A stretch of DNA of 64,000 nt from Nemophila menziesii (GCA_029959085.1 JARWIR010000008.1:1612001-1676000), one strand, 5' to 3'. Shown: positions 33,366 to 45,753, numbered from the stretch's first letter. The notes: generated by a model from the sequence alone, not told the origin. Translations and numbers: made by a program.

Positions 33366-34600
33366 ATATAATAGAGGAGTAGTAATAGCAGGATAATACC
33401 CCTATTAAGAAATAAACAAAAAGCATAATCTTTAGCAATACCCCAACATCTCAATTCATATAAACCATATGACTATTCTCAAAAGATACCAATGCATTCA
33501 CTTGGGAACAAATGTTTCTTCTTGTAAGTTTTGACTTCTTGATACTATTTTCCAACACCATTTTCTTTTCAAGTAAATTTATAAACAAAAATTAGTAAGA
33601 AAAAAAGTAAAAGCTAATCAAAATTGATCAAACGTTTGTATTTAAAAGAATATAGTAAGTGAACGTTAGTAAAATTTATCTATTCATGTATTAGAATCGA
33701 GTATTGTATATAAAAGACTCAAAAATTAATAAATTTAGAAAATATACATCAACCCGTCATAATTAAATATTCACTCACGGATCACTATAAATTTAAACAC
33801 GTTATTAGATAATATAATTGTTCCACATACATAAAATCCCTTGAGTAACTCGAAAGAAAGTATATGTTTACCCGATGGAAGGGACATCCATAGCAATAGA
33901 TACTAAAGTCTAAACCATTATCATTGTACAATATATACTGCTATAAGTCTTAGACAACATAATTATGAAAAAAAACTACCCAAAATCTTCTGAATCTTTC
34001 GAGTTATGTTGAAAAATATACATGTAATTACCAAAGTGTATCTCTTTGTAGATAGATATACATACGATTACCTCGAGGCGCGAGCTATTTCTTCAAATTT
34101 TAGGATTTCTGAGAGATACAAAGCTCATAGTAGCAAGAAAAGAGGTGAATTTTAGAAAGAGCCGAGTCTAAAGACAACCCATTCATAATAACAGAGAAAC
34201 TCTTAAGATCAATGAAAGGATAGCTTCTTATTAGCAGATCTTTCCTACTCTCTTACAAGAAGAGAAAAGTTCATGACAGTTAGTTAAATGATAAAGCAAA
34301 GATTTACATGATATTACTACAAAGTACAAAGTCAACCATACATTTCTTTATGCTCCTAGTGAATATATCAGAGTTTTAGAGTTTTTGTTTTTTGAGTTAT
34401 ATTGATCAAACGTTTGTATTTAAAAGAATACAATAAGTGAACTTATATCTAGAAGTTTTATGAAGTGAATAGAGTAAGATTTGTCAAGATTTAATAGAAT
34501 AAAAAGCATGCTAATATAGATAATCCAAACATCCTTATATAAAGTGGTTATAAACAAGTGTCATTATACCTCCAAACTTCACCAATATAGCCAAGTAAAG
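33366..34600. repeat. Unit-A-like segment in duplication copy 1
   Basis: Collinear with 3960-5600 and 49951-50985. The coiled-coil exon of unit A is reduced to a short worn stretch at 34081-34170. No ORF is supported. Confidence 0.75.
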
Positions 34601-35591
34601 GATATGTTTTTTTTGGGCAAGTTTTATCCTATTCTGTATAAAGTTTCATGATTCTAGAGGTGATATCATCCTTAACAAAAACCTTCTACTCCATTGTCTA
34701 AGCTTAAGTACTACATTCCTAATCTGCTTACATCAAACAATATATAATTTGATGTGGATAATTTGTTTCTATGGTTGCTACAACACATAATATAATCTAT
34801 GAATCTTATTGTATGTATAACTAGTGAAATGTGGAGATAAGAAATTATTTTGTAGCTACTAATGATGCATATGTTGTCATAGACAAACTACTTAAATTTG
34901 AATACCCATTGGGATCAGAGATACATTTAGAAGCTCTTTGGATAAATTCATCGAACATAAGGTGAATGTTTTTTTCGAGATCCAAAATACTTTAAAGACT
35001 CTCTATTTTGCTCGTTTCTTTGATAAAACACCATATTATTCTACATATCTTCCGAGATTCTTCTTTATATAAAGCTTCACTTGAAAACTTTCACTCATCT
35101 TAATACTGCTCAACTTCATTTGACATCTCCTTCATACACCAAATCATCCTTCTTCTTACAAACCTTTGCCTTCCACCTCACCAACACTCGGCCCACTCAA
35201 CATGATATTTTTCTTTCATACTGCCTGAAGCCTCTGATTCCCCCTCCGCCAAAATCTGATCATCCACAAAATCACTGTTGGATACCCCTCTTTGAACTTC
35301 TATTTTCAAAGATATACGCTTAAAGTCCTTGCCAGTGAAGGTGAAGTTAGGTGTGGTTAGGTGTTTTATGAAATGTTTGTGAGTGGTTTGTGAGTGTTTG
35401 TGAGAAGACTGTGATATATGTTTAGAAAAAGAAAAGGAAAAAGTGAATTGTGTGTGAATGGTTATTTATTATCATTTAGTCCATAATCTATTTATTGTAC
35501 AGTTAAATTAGTATTTATTATAATAACTCATCAAACTAAAGATGAAAAAAGGAAATTACCCGCCAGAAAGAATTCTACATGCACACATATA
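34601..35591. other. Low-copy DNA shared by both duplication copies
   Basis: Matches 50985-51730 but has no counterpart in unit A. On the minus strand, 34910-35000 and 51000-51128 read LEKNIHLMFDEFIQRASKC, then SDPNGYSNLSSLSM, with few changes between copies. This could be an exon scrap of an unrecognised gene. The plus-strand frame at 35081-35323 looks non-coding. Confidence 0.4.
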
Positions 35592-36048
35592 CTATGCTGT
35601 AGATCTCCCCTCCTAGGCGCGCCTAGGCGCCGCGTAGGCGTCAACTCCCCCCTCAGGCGCTTACGCCTAGTTAAAACTGTAGGCGTTTTTTCGTAGTGCC
35701 TTTGTCACCGTGGAATAGGCGCCTAGCCCGTCTAGGCACCGATTAATGGCAAGAACTGGCCGCCTAAGCGCCAATTAATGGGAAAACATGCCCACATTTT
35801 ATTCTCGAAATTTTTTTAATTGATATTATAACTCAATTTTTAGTATTTTTATATATACGTGTTGTTAGTTGAATTTTATGACTTAAATAAATAAATTTTT
35901 TATAATTACTACATATACATTACTAAATATACAAAATTACACAGTAGGATTCAGAACCGTATAATTCCGCCTAGGCCCCGTGTAATCCCGCCTAGGCGCT
36001 AGGCCCGGATCGACCGCCTAGGCCTCAATACCGAGATCTACGACATAG
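35592..36048. mobile_element. Non-autonomous hAT-type element, 457 bp (copy 2)
   Basis: Inverted relative to the element at 948-1415, with ends CTATGCTGTAGATCT and AGATCTACGACATAG. It is flanked by an 8-bp duplication CACATATA (35584-35591 and 36049-36056). The other duplication copy (51722-51735) has the same flank with a single CACATATA and no element, a true empty site. The GC-rich ends carry many CCTAGGCG-like words. It is non-coding. Confidence 0.92.
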
Positions 36049-36056
36049 CACATATA

Positions 36057-37009
36057 TTTTCTTGGCCACATGTCTTCAAATGTGCTTTGAGATCCGATAG
36101 TACTGTAGCATATAGATCTTGGGAATCTTTAACACATCCATTTTTCCCATATTTTCTACATACGCCAAAAATACAAAACATAAAAAACCAGTAAGAAACA
36201 TAAAAAAGATATTCATTCATAGAAAAAACCATTCATATATGTTCAACAGATGCAAAAATACAAAACGTAGAAAAAACTATTCGGCCTTAAGGAAATGGAT
36301 TTTTGGAAAACTCTATTCATTTGGTTAAGAGTTCATAGTGATTACACCTTAGGAACGAAAATCATTTTGTATAGTAGTAGATCATCCATGAATGCCCTCG
36401 CTCCGGCGAGAACAAGGGTACTAGATAAAATAAAAGTAAATTCTTTATTGCTTCCGAGATTTTATAGAAATCAAGTTTTAATTCCCTAAATATTTCCAAA
36501 TTTTAATGATTTTTTTTTAATTCTGTTTGTCTCTAATAATTTTCGGTTTTAGCCTCATTTTTTTGTGTCTTGCACATCTTAAGAATCATTACAAAATCTT
36601 CATCTATGTGCCATTCAATTCAGTTGTTTCCTACATTTTGTTGAGCCTTCTAAGCTTCAAATAATTCCTCGAATCTTGTGCAATTATAAATGATGTCTCC
36701 TTATTCAATATACTTCTGATTCTTGGCTCTTGTTTCTTGTAAATATGAAAGAAATGAAACATAGAAAAGAATCTTCGCATTCCTTATTATAACTTTGAGC
36801 AAAACATTATTTTAAAGATACTCCATTCTTTTGGCAAGGAATGACACGACTAAAAGATGAAATTGTTATAACTTGGTAAACAATTTCAAAAAAAGCAATT
36901 TAGTATTTCATATTTTTCTAGTTTAGTATTCATATATATATCTTGGTATATTATTTTCATTACTAATATTTATATTCTATTATTCAAAACATGTTTGTAA
37001 TTCTAGAAT
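36057..37009. other. Duplicated DNA without a recognisable gene
   Basis: Nearly identical to 51736-52689. It has short open frames on both strands, but none has recognisable motifs and their conservation is no higher than that of the surrounding DNA. Confidence 0.5.
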
Positions 37010-37303
37010 GACATCTCTTTTGATTTTGAACATGAAGTCTTTATTCAATTTATCTAAACTAGAACTATGGTATTTCAACTTTAAATGTTGGTTTTAAATT
37101 TTTTTTATCTTTTGGAGGTTCATTATTTTTTATGATCCTTATGTTTCGGAATTGACCACTGAGGACGTTTTAAACATGTGGTTTAATACATGTCTTTAGA
37201 AATTCAAATAAGATAACAGGTTTTTTAGGCGTATTCTCTTGAATCATATGTGATATTTGTTGTTTGATTTATTTGTTAATGTTAAATTTTCTAATCCAAT
37301 AGC
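37010..37303 (+). pseudogene. Second copia gag remnant, cut by the duplication junction (copy 1)
   Basis: Plus-strand pieces resemble copia Gag in several frames: SLFNLSKLELWYFNFK, YLLEVHYF, and FRRILLNHM then YLLFDLFVNVKFSNPI. These resemble the 'C..ILN.LS..LFD.Y...K.A..+W' region. The piece ends exactly at the junction. In copy 2 it continues past 52978 into KKYGIEIASKKKYVV, which confirms where the duplicated segment ends. Confidence 0.6.
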
Positions 37304-37395
37304 ACCATGACCAACTCGATTAAAAATTTGACAAATAGGCGCATTGGAGTAAGAGTTGGATTGAGGAGAACCTGTAAGCTGATGAGAAGGATGTC

Positions 37396-39170
37396 TGATG
37401 TCTCCCTATTTGTTCTAATTATTAGCCCCTTGGAGACATCCTTTTAGGTGAATAAATGACTTTTTTGATAGACTTTTAGGCTTATTTGATCATATTGCAC
37501 TTTCTCCCCTTGGAAATTAACTATTTGCAGAATCTGAGCTTTTGTGCGTAAATTTGACTATTTTTAATGCAAAGTTAATTGGTTCTTGAATTTCATGAAA
37601 GACCAATCCAAGGAGGAGAAGTGAGAATAAAGTCTTAGTGTATTTTAGAGTGTTAGGAAATGATTTTTACTCGAGTTTCTATTTTTAGAGTGCACTTTCC
37701 TATTTCGTTTTCTTGATTTATTGATTTATTCTTTTTAAACATATGCGGTTTAATTATTTATTTAATGTGAAGCTTTAAAGAATAAATGGTAATTACTTAG
37801 AGACCAAGTCAAGATATAGATGAAAGGAAAGAAGATTTACATGGAAATAAGAAGATTTAGGAAAGATTTATTCAAAGAAGGAAAAGATAAAGCTGCCTTG
37901 TGAATCTGAAATTCCAGCCACGTTTTAAAGATTAATTCATAACTCACGATTGGCTAGGATTATGAACAAGTGGTCTGCACCAATAGAAAGCTCTTTCCAA
38001 GACAAGCAGTTTCATATATTGGAACTTCTCAAACGGATAAGTATTGAAAAAGATATGACCAAATCAAATCAGCAGCAAAATCTTACCTTTTCTAGAATTT
38101 AGGGCTACGAATTTAAGAGTCTTTAACTTGTCTTCCACTCCAAGCAAATTCGATCTAGGGTCCTCCAACACCTATAAATACACCCCTTAACCTCCTACTT
38201 TCAGACACTTCAGAGAATTACACAAGACGCTTAAGGTTTTCAAGTCAGAGCACGAAGGAGAGAAGAAGCTAGAAGCTGGAGGAATTCCGTTCTTCCAACA
38301 ATAGTCATTCAACCCTTTAGGCTATTTATTTCTTTCTTGTAATTGAAAATGAATTCCTTTTCTTTTATGTTAGTCTTTAATTTGATCATGAACTAAATTT
38401 CTTTTATACTTGGGGATCGCATTAAAGGGATGAACCTTAATTATTAATGAATCTATGTTTTGAATTTGGGATTGTTAGATTTAAATAGGATTGAGTTTTA
38501 TATATTGGTTATTACTTTGTTTTTATTACTAATTCTTTTCCGCGCAACTAGAATTAGCTGTTAGTATTTGGGCTATTCACTTTAGTGGCGAAGTGATCAT
38601 CCGACATGGGGGTTTGAATACAGATCTAGGTAATACCCGTGTAATGTCCGTTATTGACCGACAGACTTAACTAGTTACATAGACAAAGAGGTAAAATCAT
38701 ATCATCCGAAGAGGCATAATCGACCATACATGTGTTTATGATACTTTAGGATAGCTTCTAGGTCCACCCGACAGGGGGCTAGGAGATATTAGAGTCCCGA
38801 CTAATATTATAATTCCAATTCTACCCATAAACATATCATAGATTATATTGATTAAGTGGATTCCTTTGCGAGACTCAAGTATCTCTCTTATCTGAAGTTA
38901 GTCGTTTATTTGCTTTATTTCCTTTCTGTTAATTTAATTTTAGTCTTTACTTTATTCTGCAATTTTATTTTACAAAAACCAAACAAAAATTCTTATCTTT
39001 TATTTTCTGTTTAGCAATTATTCTTACTACTTGATTAATATTTGGGTTGAACCTAATCCGTCCCTGAGAACGAACTTGATTATCATATATTACTTTGGAC
39101 AACCGTACACTTGCGGTTAAGTGGTTCCTTTATTTTTGTACTTTATTTTATAACACCCTAGGACCCACCA
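37396..39170 (+). repeat. RE2 5' LTR
   Basis: 1775 bp, starting TGATGTCTCC and ending GGACCCACCA. The first 46 nt are an inverted repeat with arms TGATGTCTCC and GGAGACATCC. Confidence 0.95.
38173..38180 (+). promoter_or_regulatory. RE2 5' LTR TATA box
   Basis: TATAAATA followed by CACCCC, conserved at 47851-47858 in the 3' LTR and 59831-59838 in the RE4 LTR. It is the likely U3 core promoter, with transcription expected to start about 30 bp downstream. Confidence 0.7.
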
Positions 39171-39176
39171 AGTTTT

Positions 39177-39194
39177 TGGCGCCGCTGCCGGGGA
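39177..39194 (+). promoter_or_regulatory. RE2 primer binding site (tRNA-Asp type)
   Basis: TGGCGCCGCTGCCGGGGA, six nucleotides after the LTR. It is the Athila-type site, regarded as complementary to the 3' end of tRNA-Asp. RE3 and RE4 have the identical 18 bases. Confidence 0.85.
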
Positions 39195-39316
39195 CGGTAG
39201 CGTGTGACCCCCGTGTTAATCTTTTAGTAGTTTTAATTGTTAGTTTAGTTTTAGTTTTATTTTTCAGTTTTACGCTTTGGGTTGCCTTTATTTCTCAGGT
39301 TTACAGGTTTTGGTTT

Positions 39317-40360
39317 ATGCGTGAAGATATCGTGATTCTTTCAAATCCCGAAAACCTAGTTCGAGAAGCAAACAAAAAAAAGAGAGACGCTAAAGCAAGA
39401 GAGTTAGAGGAGCAATTAGCAAGAGAAACAATGGCTGAAAACCAAGTTGAAAATCAACAACTCAACTCTCCAGCTGCTCCTGTTGCTCAAAATAATGATC
39501 CGTGGTTCACCAATGGCCCTGAAGAAGCTCCGTTTCGAGCTCCTGCCCTCGGAATTGGCCCTGCAGATATTAATGTCGCGAGATACAGACCCGATCTCGG
39601 TATGTTATCTCAGTTTCAAAGTTATGGCAATTTCCGAGGAGCACCTAGCGAAGATCCAATCCGTGCTCTATAGAAGTTCATGCAAATTTGCGATTCTTAT
39701 ATTACGCAATGAGTAACTAAAGAGCAAATGTATTTTGCTAATTTTAGATACTTCGTTATTGATGGAGCAAGTGAGTGGCATGATTCTCAAGAAACCGGAA
39801 CAATTACAACATGGGACGCATTACAAACCGCGTTCTTCAATAGATATTACCCAGCGAACATGAGATTAGATGCGCAGGTTGAAATAACGTCATTCAAACA
39901 AGAGGAAGACGAGACTTTGGGTAGAAGTTGGAAGAGATTTCAGATTTGCTTAAGAAGAGTCCCTGATCATGGCCTCACAGAAATTCAACAGATGAAGATA
40001 TTTTACCGAGGACTTGATGGCTCTTCGAAAAAGGATCTAGACTTACTTTGTGGTGGTACATTTTTACGGGTACAACCAGTCCATGCTAAGATTATTTTGA
40101 ATAGAACTGTAACAAATGAACTAGGTTGGAATACCGTAAGAACACCTGTCCGAGGTGGAAATATTTCACTGATTGAAGAAAAATTCACCGCCATGGAAAC
40201 AAAACTCGAATAACAACTGAAACAGCTTGCTCTAGCTGTTACGAAAAGTGTTACTGGTAGAAGAGCAGATGTTAATGTTACACAAGAAGTTTATGGATGT
40301 TCTAACTGTGGTACACAAGATCATGATTGGGAGACTTGTCAAAACAATCCAGAATCCGTA
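39317..40360 (+). pseudogene. RE2 gag, N-terminal part, three stop codons
   Basis: Gag starts at ATG 39317 (MREDIVILSNPENLVREANK), 147 nt after the LTR. It has a basic/acidic coiled region, then a Pro/Asn linker, LSQFQSYGNFRGAPSEDPI, KFMQICDSYITQ, WHDSQETGTITTWDALQTAF, SWKRFQICLRRVPDHGL and MKIFYRGLDGSSKKDLD. It ends at the zinc knuckle [14 protein letters not shown] (C-x2-C-x4-H-x4-C) near 40296-40340. In-frame stops TAG 39671, TGA 39710 and TAA 40211 interrupt it, but the frame itself never shifts and runs on into pol. Gag and pol therefore form one frame with no programmed shift. Confidence 0.92.
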
Positions 40361-43300
40361 ATGTTCGTATCCAACCGAGGAAATTACAATTCAAGTTGTC
40401 AAGGCTATCAACCGAATAGAAACCATCCGGGTTTCCAATATTCAAATCCAAATGGGGCTGCTAATCCAACCTATGCATATCAACCACGTCCCCAAGGAAA
40501 CAACTTTCAACCAAGACCTCATAACAACTATCAAGGTGGACAAGCGTACGGAAATCAAGCTCAGAGACAACCTCCTCAAGATGCTTATACCGAAACCATG
40601 AACCAGAAAGCTTTACCTGCTCAACCTCAAGAAGGTGCTCTAGATGTTCAACAAACCTTGACAACCCTAATTAGCATTCAACAAACCACAGCCGCAGCAC
40701 TTAAATTGATGGAAACTCAGATGGCTCAGATAAATAAGCAATTAAATCAACTTCAGCAAGGACAGCTACCGAGTGACACTGAAGAACCTAAGAAAAGAGA
40801 AGATTGTAATGCAGTAACACTTCGAAGTGGTAAGAAGCTCGCTCCACCTCCTTTTCCCGTGATGAAAGAAAAAGAAACAACTGTGAAAGAGAAACCGGTA
40901 AAAGATGCGCAAGAGAAAGAAGATGAACCTGAAATAATTGAAGTGGAGAAGATTCCGGAAAAGCCAAAATCCAAAGATGTTATAGAAACCCGTCCTCCTC
41001 CACCTTTTCCCTCCAGAGTTCAGAAAAAAGGAGACATGGCTGAATATCAGAAGTTCTTGAATACGGTACGTGGTCTCAATATTAACGTTCCGTTCTTAGA
41101 TGCTATACGCGATGTTACGAAGTACGTTAAATTTCTAAAAAGATCCATTACCAACAAGAGACCATACCATGAGAATGAGATGATAGGATTGCCAGAAGAA
41201 TGCAGCGCTATATGCCAAAGTAAGTTGCCACCTAAACTACTTGATCCTGGGAGTTTCACGATTCCTATTTCCATTGGTAATGAGTGGCAAGGAAAAGCTT
41301 TGTGTGACTTGGGCGCAAGTATCAATTTGATGCCCAAGTCAATTTTTGAAAAACTGAAGATAGGAAACGCTAAACCAACTTCCATGATCCTACAAATGGC
41401 TGATAGATCCCTCGCTCATCCAGAGGGACGAATCAAAGATGTCCTCGTTAAGGCAGGTTCGTTAATTTTTCCAGTTGATTTTGTTATTCTTGAATACGAC
41501 GCGGATAGGAATGTCCCCATCATCTTGGGTCTACCATTCCTAGCCACGGGGCGTACTGTTATTGATGTAGAAAACGACGAATTAACTATGCGAATCCAAG
41601 ACGAGACGGTAAAGTTCAACGTGTTTAGGGCCATGAAGTATCCAGATATTCCTGAAGAGTGTTTCCAAATGGATGTACTCGATTTGACTACGCAAGAAAC
41701 GTTTGATTGTATGAATTTTAACGATATCTTGAAAGCAGCCCTAACACTTGACTTACCGGAATTGATGGATGAACTAACCGAAACCGTAGCTGCTTTGAAT
41801 TCCGGAACCATGAAACATAGGCATCTCGCCTATGAGCCAGTCCGAGAGCCTGGGGAGATAGCACCTAAAAAGAAGCCATCTATCGAATCTCCCCCACAAC
41901 TAGAAGAAAAGCCGCTTCCATCACACTTGAGGTATGCGTATTTAGGTACTAACAACACTCTACCTGTTATTGTTTCAGCTACTTTAACAGGTCCTCAAGA
42001 AGACAAACTGTTGCACATACTGAGAGCTAATAAAGAGGCGATTGGTTGGACTATTGCTGACATCAAAGGTATTAGTACTTCCTATTGCCAACACAAAATC
42101 ATTTTAGACGATGAAAACGCGCGCTCAGTTGAAGGACAAAGAAGATTGATGCCAGCTATGAAGGAAGTAGTGAAGAAAGAGGTTATCAAGTTGCTAGATG
42201 CGGGAATCATCTATCCCATAGCTAGCAGCGAATGGGTGAGTCCAGTTCAATGCGTACCAAAGAAGGGTGGTATTACTACCATCTTGAACGAGCAGAATGA
42301 AGCCATTCCCTCAAGGACCGTTGTTGGTTGGAGAGTGTGTATGGACTATCGAAAGTTGAACAAGGCCACCAGAAAATATCACTTCCCTCTTCCGTTTATT
42401 GATCGGATGTTAGACAAGCTAGCTGGTAGAGAATATTATTGCTTTTTGGACGGATATTCAGGATACAATCAGATTTATGTAGATCCAAAAGACCAACACA
42501 AGACAACCTTTACATGTCCTTTTGGTACCTTTGCCTTCCGAATGATGCCATTCGGATTATGTAATGCGCCTGCTACTTTTCAAAGATGTATGATGGCAAT
42601 CTTCTGGGATATGATTGATGATTTACTTGAGGTATTTATGGATGACTTTTCTGTGTTTGGTGATAACTTTGAGGAGTGTTTACGAAACTTGGAGAAGGTA
42701 TTGATTAGATGCAAGGAGACTGATTTGGTTTTGAACTGGGAGAAATGTCACTTTATGGTTCGAGAGGGTATAGTGTTGGGTCACAAGATTTCAAGTGCTG
42801 GTTTGGAAGTTGATCGTGCGAAGATTGAGGTAATCAAGACTCTTCCCCCTCCTATTTCTGTTAAAGGGGTAAGAAGCTTTTTGGGCCATGCTAGTTTTTA
42901 CCAACGTTTTATCAAGGACTTCTCCAAAATCTCTAAGCCGTTGTGCAACTTACTTGAGAAGGACACCAAATTCCTTTTTGATGAAGCTTGCATAAAGGCA
43001 TTCAACGAGATTAAGGAGAAGCTTATTTCTGCACCTATTGTATTACCTCCTGGTTGGAAGATTCCGTTTGAGATTATGTGTGATGCTAGTGATCTTGCGA
43101 TGAGTGCTGTTCTGGGTCAAAGAAAAGAAAAGGTATTTCATTCCATCTACTACGCTAGTAAAACCTTCACAAGTGCTCAAATTAATTATACCGTAACTGA
43201 GAAGGAATTACTAGATGTTGTGTATGCATTCGACAAATTTCGTTCCTACCTCCTTGGGGCGAAAGTTGTTGTGTTTACCGACCATTCTGCGATTAAATAC

Positions 43301-44419
43301 CTTATGGAGAAGAAAGATGGGAAGCCGAGGTTGATTAGATGGGTGTTACTGTTACAAGAGTTTGATTTAGAGATTCGGGATCGAAAGGGTTGTGATAATC
43401 AGGTTGCTGATCATTTGTCACGTCTTGAAGGTTCTGAATCTAATGGAGGACCTGAGTTGGTAAGAGAAGAGTTTCCTGACGAGAGTTTGTTTTCAGTTTA
43501 TTCATTAGAGACTCCTTGGTATGCGGATATTTCAAATCTTATTGTGAGTGGTTCTTTTCCTCAAGGATCCACCTCACAAGAGAAAAAGAGACTAGCCCAC
43601 CGAGCTAAACAATTCTTTTGGGAGGATCCTTTCCTCTACAAAATATGCAGTGATCAGATGGTGAGGAGATGCATACCAGATAAAGATATTCTATCCATTA
43701 TTATGGGTTGTCATGATTCACCGTACGGAGGACACTTCAAAGGAGATCGTACAGCTGCAAAGGTACTACAATCCGGTTTCTATTGGCCCACTTTACATAA
43801 GGATTGTCATGAGTATGTCAAGAAATGTCACAGATGCCAGTTTACTGGTAATATATCTAAGAGAGATGAGATGCCGCGTAATAATGTTCTGGAAGTTGAG
43901 ATATTCGATGTATGGGGTATTGATTTTATGGGTCCTTTTGTACCATCTAACGGAAACCTATACATCCTACTAGCTGTTGATTACGTGTCTAAATGGGTAG
44001 AGGCTGTAGCTCTACCAACTAACGATTCGCGAGTAGTGATTAAATTCTTCAAGTCACACATCTTCACTAGATATGGTACACCTCGAGTTATAATCAGTGA
44101 TGGAGGTTCACACTTTGTGATCAAATATCTGAAGAAAGTTCTAGAGAAGTATGGTGTGAGACATCGTGTATCTACCGCGTATCATCCACAAGCCAATGGT
44201 CAAGCTGAGGTCTCTAATCGAGAGATCAAATCCATTCTTGAGAAGACAGTTGGGTCCACACGCAAGGATTGGTCAATGATATTAGATGATGCGTCTGGGT
44301 ATATCGTACTGCGTTCAAGACGCCTGTGGGTGCATCTACGTATCGTATTGTTTATGGTAAGGCTTGTCACCTACCTCTTGAACTTGAAATGGGTGCCTAT
44401 TGGGCAATTGCAGAAATGA
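40361..44419 (+). CDS. RE2 gag C-terminus plus protease-RT-RNase H-integrase, 1352 codons open
   Basis: A long open frame with all catalytic domains of a Ty3/gypsy polyprotein in the order PR-RT-RH-IN. A Gln/Pro/Asn-rich Gag tail and charged linker come first. Protease has [13 protein letters not shown] (residues about 312-325). RT has [35 protein letters not shown]-type [18 protein letters not shown], and catalytic FMDD near residue 759. RNase H has [15 protein letters not shown] and TDHSAIKYL. Integrase has an HHCC zinc region (HDSPYGGHF ... CHRCQ, about 1116-1160) and the D-D-35-E triad at about 1188, 1247 and 1283. The frame is lost near 44297 by a one-base deletion, so the last residues here are spurious and the integrase tail continues in the next frame. 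Confidence 0.95.
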   Translation: MFVSNRGNYNSSCQGYQPNRNHPGFQYSNPNGAANPTYAYQPRPQGNNFQPRPHNNYQGGQAYGNQAQRQPPQDAYTETMNQKALPAQPQEGALDVQQTLTTLISIQQTTAAALKLMETQMAQINKQLNQLQQGQLPSDTEEPKKREDCNAVTLRSGKKLAPPPFPVMKEKETTVKEKPVKDAQEKEDEPEIIEVEKIPEKPKSKDVIETRPPPPFPSRVQKKGDMAEYQKFLNTVRGLNINVPFLDAIRDVTKYVKFLKRSITNKRPYHENEMIGLPEECSAICQSKLPPKLLDPGSFTIPISIGNEWQGKALCDLGASINLMPKSIFEKLKIGNAKPTSMILQMADRSLAHPEGRIKDVLVKAGSLIFPVDFVILEYDADRNVPIILGLPFLATGRTVIDVENDELTMRIQDETVKFNVFRAMKYPDIPEECFQMDVLDLTTQETFDCMNFNDILKAALTLDLPELMDELTETVAALNSGTMKHRHLAYEPVREPGEIAPKKKPSIESPPQLEEKPLPSHLRYAYLGTNNTLPVIVSATLTGPQEDKLLHILRANKEAIGWTIADIKGISTSYCQHKIILDDENARSVEGQRRLMPAMKEVVKKEVIKLLDAGIIYPIASSEWVSPVQCVPKKGGITTILNEQNEAIPSRTVVGWRVCMDYRKLNKATRKYHFPLPFIDRMLDKLAGREYYCFLDGYSGYNQIYVDPKDQHKTTFTCPFGTFAFRMMPFGLCNAPATFQRCMMAIFWDMIDDLLEVFMDDFSVFGDNFEECLRNLEKVLIRCKETDLVLNWEKCHFMVREGIVLGHKISSAGLEVDRAKIEVIKTLPPPISVKGVRSFLGHASFYQRFIKDFSKISKPLCNLLEKDTKFLFDEACIKAFNEIKEKLISAPIVLPPGWKIPFEIMCDASDLAMSAVLGQRKEKVFHSIYYASKTFTSAQINYTVTEKELLDVVYAFDKFRSYLLGAKVVVFTDHSAIKYLMEKKDGKPRLIRWVLLLQEFDLEIRDRKGCDNQVADHLSRLEGSESNGGPELVREEFPDESLFSVYSLETPWYADISNLIVSGSFPQGSTSQEKKRLAHRAKQFFWEDPFLYKICSDQMVRRCIPDKDILSIIMGCHDSPYGGHFKGDRTAAKVLQSGFYWPTLHKDCHEYVKKCHRCQFTGNISKRDEMPRNNVLEVEIFDVWGIDFMGPFVPSNGNLYILLAVDYVSKWVEAVALPTNDSRVVIKFFKSHIFTRYGTPRVIISDGGSHFVIKYLKKVLEKYGVRHRVSTAYHPQANGQAEVSNREIKSILEKTVGSTRKDWSMILDDASGYIVLRSRRLWVHLRIVLFMVRLVTYLLNLKWVPIGQLQK

Positions 44420-44820
44420 ATATGGATCCAACCTTATCTGCGGAGAATCGTATGATGAAGCTGAATGAACTTGATGAGTTTCGATTTCATGCCTATGAGA
44501 ATGCTAAACTTTATAAAGAAAAAACGAAAAGATGGCATGACAATCGAATTCGTGAAAAGAAATTCAAAGTTGGACAGATGGTCCTCAAATATAACTCCAA
44601 GTTCAGCAACTATCCGGGCAAGTTGAGATCAAAGTGGTCTGGTCCGTTCGTGGTGACCAAAGTTACGCCGCATGGAGCTATAGAAATCGAGAATCCAGAC
44701 GAGCAATGCACCTTCATGGTGAATGGGCATCGTCTAAAACTTTACCATGTAGGCGAGGATACCAATCGTAGAGTTGATCCACATCCTGGGGAGGTCATGT
44801 ACCTCCTTGAAGCTGAATAG
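44326..44820 (+). pseudogene. RE2 integrase C-terminal part, shifted frame
   Basis: Continues the integrase after the one-base deletion near 44297: [60 protein letters not shown], and the Pro-Gly-type tail SKWSGPFVVTKVTPHGAIEI ending NGHRLKLYHVGED. This domain binds DNA or chromatin in gypsy integrases. The stop is at 44818-44820. The same tail is found next to gag in RE3 (58757-59054). Confidence 0.93.
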
Positions 44821-44835
44821 ATGCGAGAGGTAACC

Positions 44836-44852
44836 CGTCGAGCTTAACGACG
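44836..44852 (+). other. RE2 post-pol hairpin
   Basis: CGTCGAGCTTAACGACG, a 5-bp stem 16 nt after the pol stop codon. Related text follows pol or the ORF in RE4 (63925-63941) and, worn, in RE1. The second conserved word (GGGAGACAACCCA) is absent from RE2. Confidence 0.6.
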
Positions 44853-45039
44853 TTAAACAGAAGCCATTTCAATGTATATTAGTTTATTTCTTTAAGTTTT
44901 TCAATTCTTGGTGTATAATTCTAAGTTAGTGTCGAGTTTTAGTGTCTACTTTTAAAAAGAAATGAGAAGGGTAGTGTGTTAATGGTGCAGGAATCGAGTT
45001 TGGGGTGCTAGGAAACGCAAAAGAAAAATTCGAAGGCTG

Positions 45040-45400
45040 GTGCGGACTACCCCCACGGTGTACCCCTATACAGCAGGGATGTACCGCGCCTGAAAAACCC
45101 GTACCATGGGTCGAGCACCACGGGTTTTCTACAGAGGCGAGAAAAAAAAAAACTGATAGGCGCGGTGCACCGCACGCCCAAAACGCGTGCCACGGGGTAT
45201 GTACCGCAGGTTTTTTCACGGAGCAGGCGCGGAGTACCCATGCACCGCACCCCTGCACCGCACGCCCAAAACGCGTGCCACGGGGTGCTAGCACGGGTAT
45301 AATGCAGAGGCGAAAAATTCACACCAACAGCGCTGCGGTGTACCCTCGCGGTACACCCATGCACCGCAGGTATGCACCGCGCCAAGCGGTTTGTGAAGAG
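45040..45400 (+). repeat. RE2 GC-rich repeat block
   Basis: CpG-rich and made of repeated words: GCACCGCACGCCCAAAACGC occurs twice (45167 and 45255, offset 88), with palindromic GCGGTGCACCGC, GTACCGCGCC variants, and a hairpin AAAACCCGT ... ACGGGTTTT. It occupies the same place as the RE1 array and uses the same core words but a different repeat unit. Open frames across it on both strands look like composition effects. Confidence 0.75.
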
Positions 45401-45753
45401 ATCAAGGCCCAGTCAACTTCTTACCTTAACGAGATAAACCCTAGCCTCTTCCATACAAATTTTCCAGCTCCCAACCTTATAAAAACACCTTGAAGCTTGA
45501 TTAAACCTCCACAACAAACACAATAACATCAATAAATTATCTCCTCCATCCTCCATAATCACATCCTCTTCATCAAATTCATCACAAAACACCATTAAAC
45601 ACAACCAAGATCATCAAGCTTTCAAGAGTTCTTCTAAGATTTGTCAAGAAACCAACTTCCTTCATCTAATCCAAGCAAGAAACTCAAGATATACCAAGTT
45701 TTCTTAACTTTATTCTATCCTTGGTATAACTTGAGTTTGGGGTAAATTCAACC

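Noticed and set aside
39177..39194. Possible tRNA-Asp gene fragment
   Set aside because: Only the 18 bases complementary to a tRNA 3' end are present, next to an LTR. This is a primer site. No tRNA gene was found in the window.
39095..39316. Upstream extension of the RE2 gag frame into the LTR
   Set aside because: This part lies in the LTR and across the primer site. Gag more plausibly starts at ATG 39317.
44926..45493. Overlapping long open frames on both strands, Cys/His/Arg/Pro-rich
   Set aside because: They arise from the GC-rich repeat block of RE2, which has few stop codons in any frame. No known domain and no conservation with the RE1 block at the protein level.
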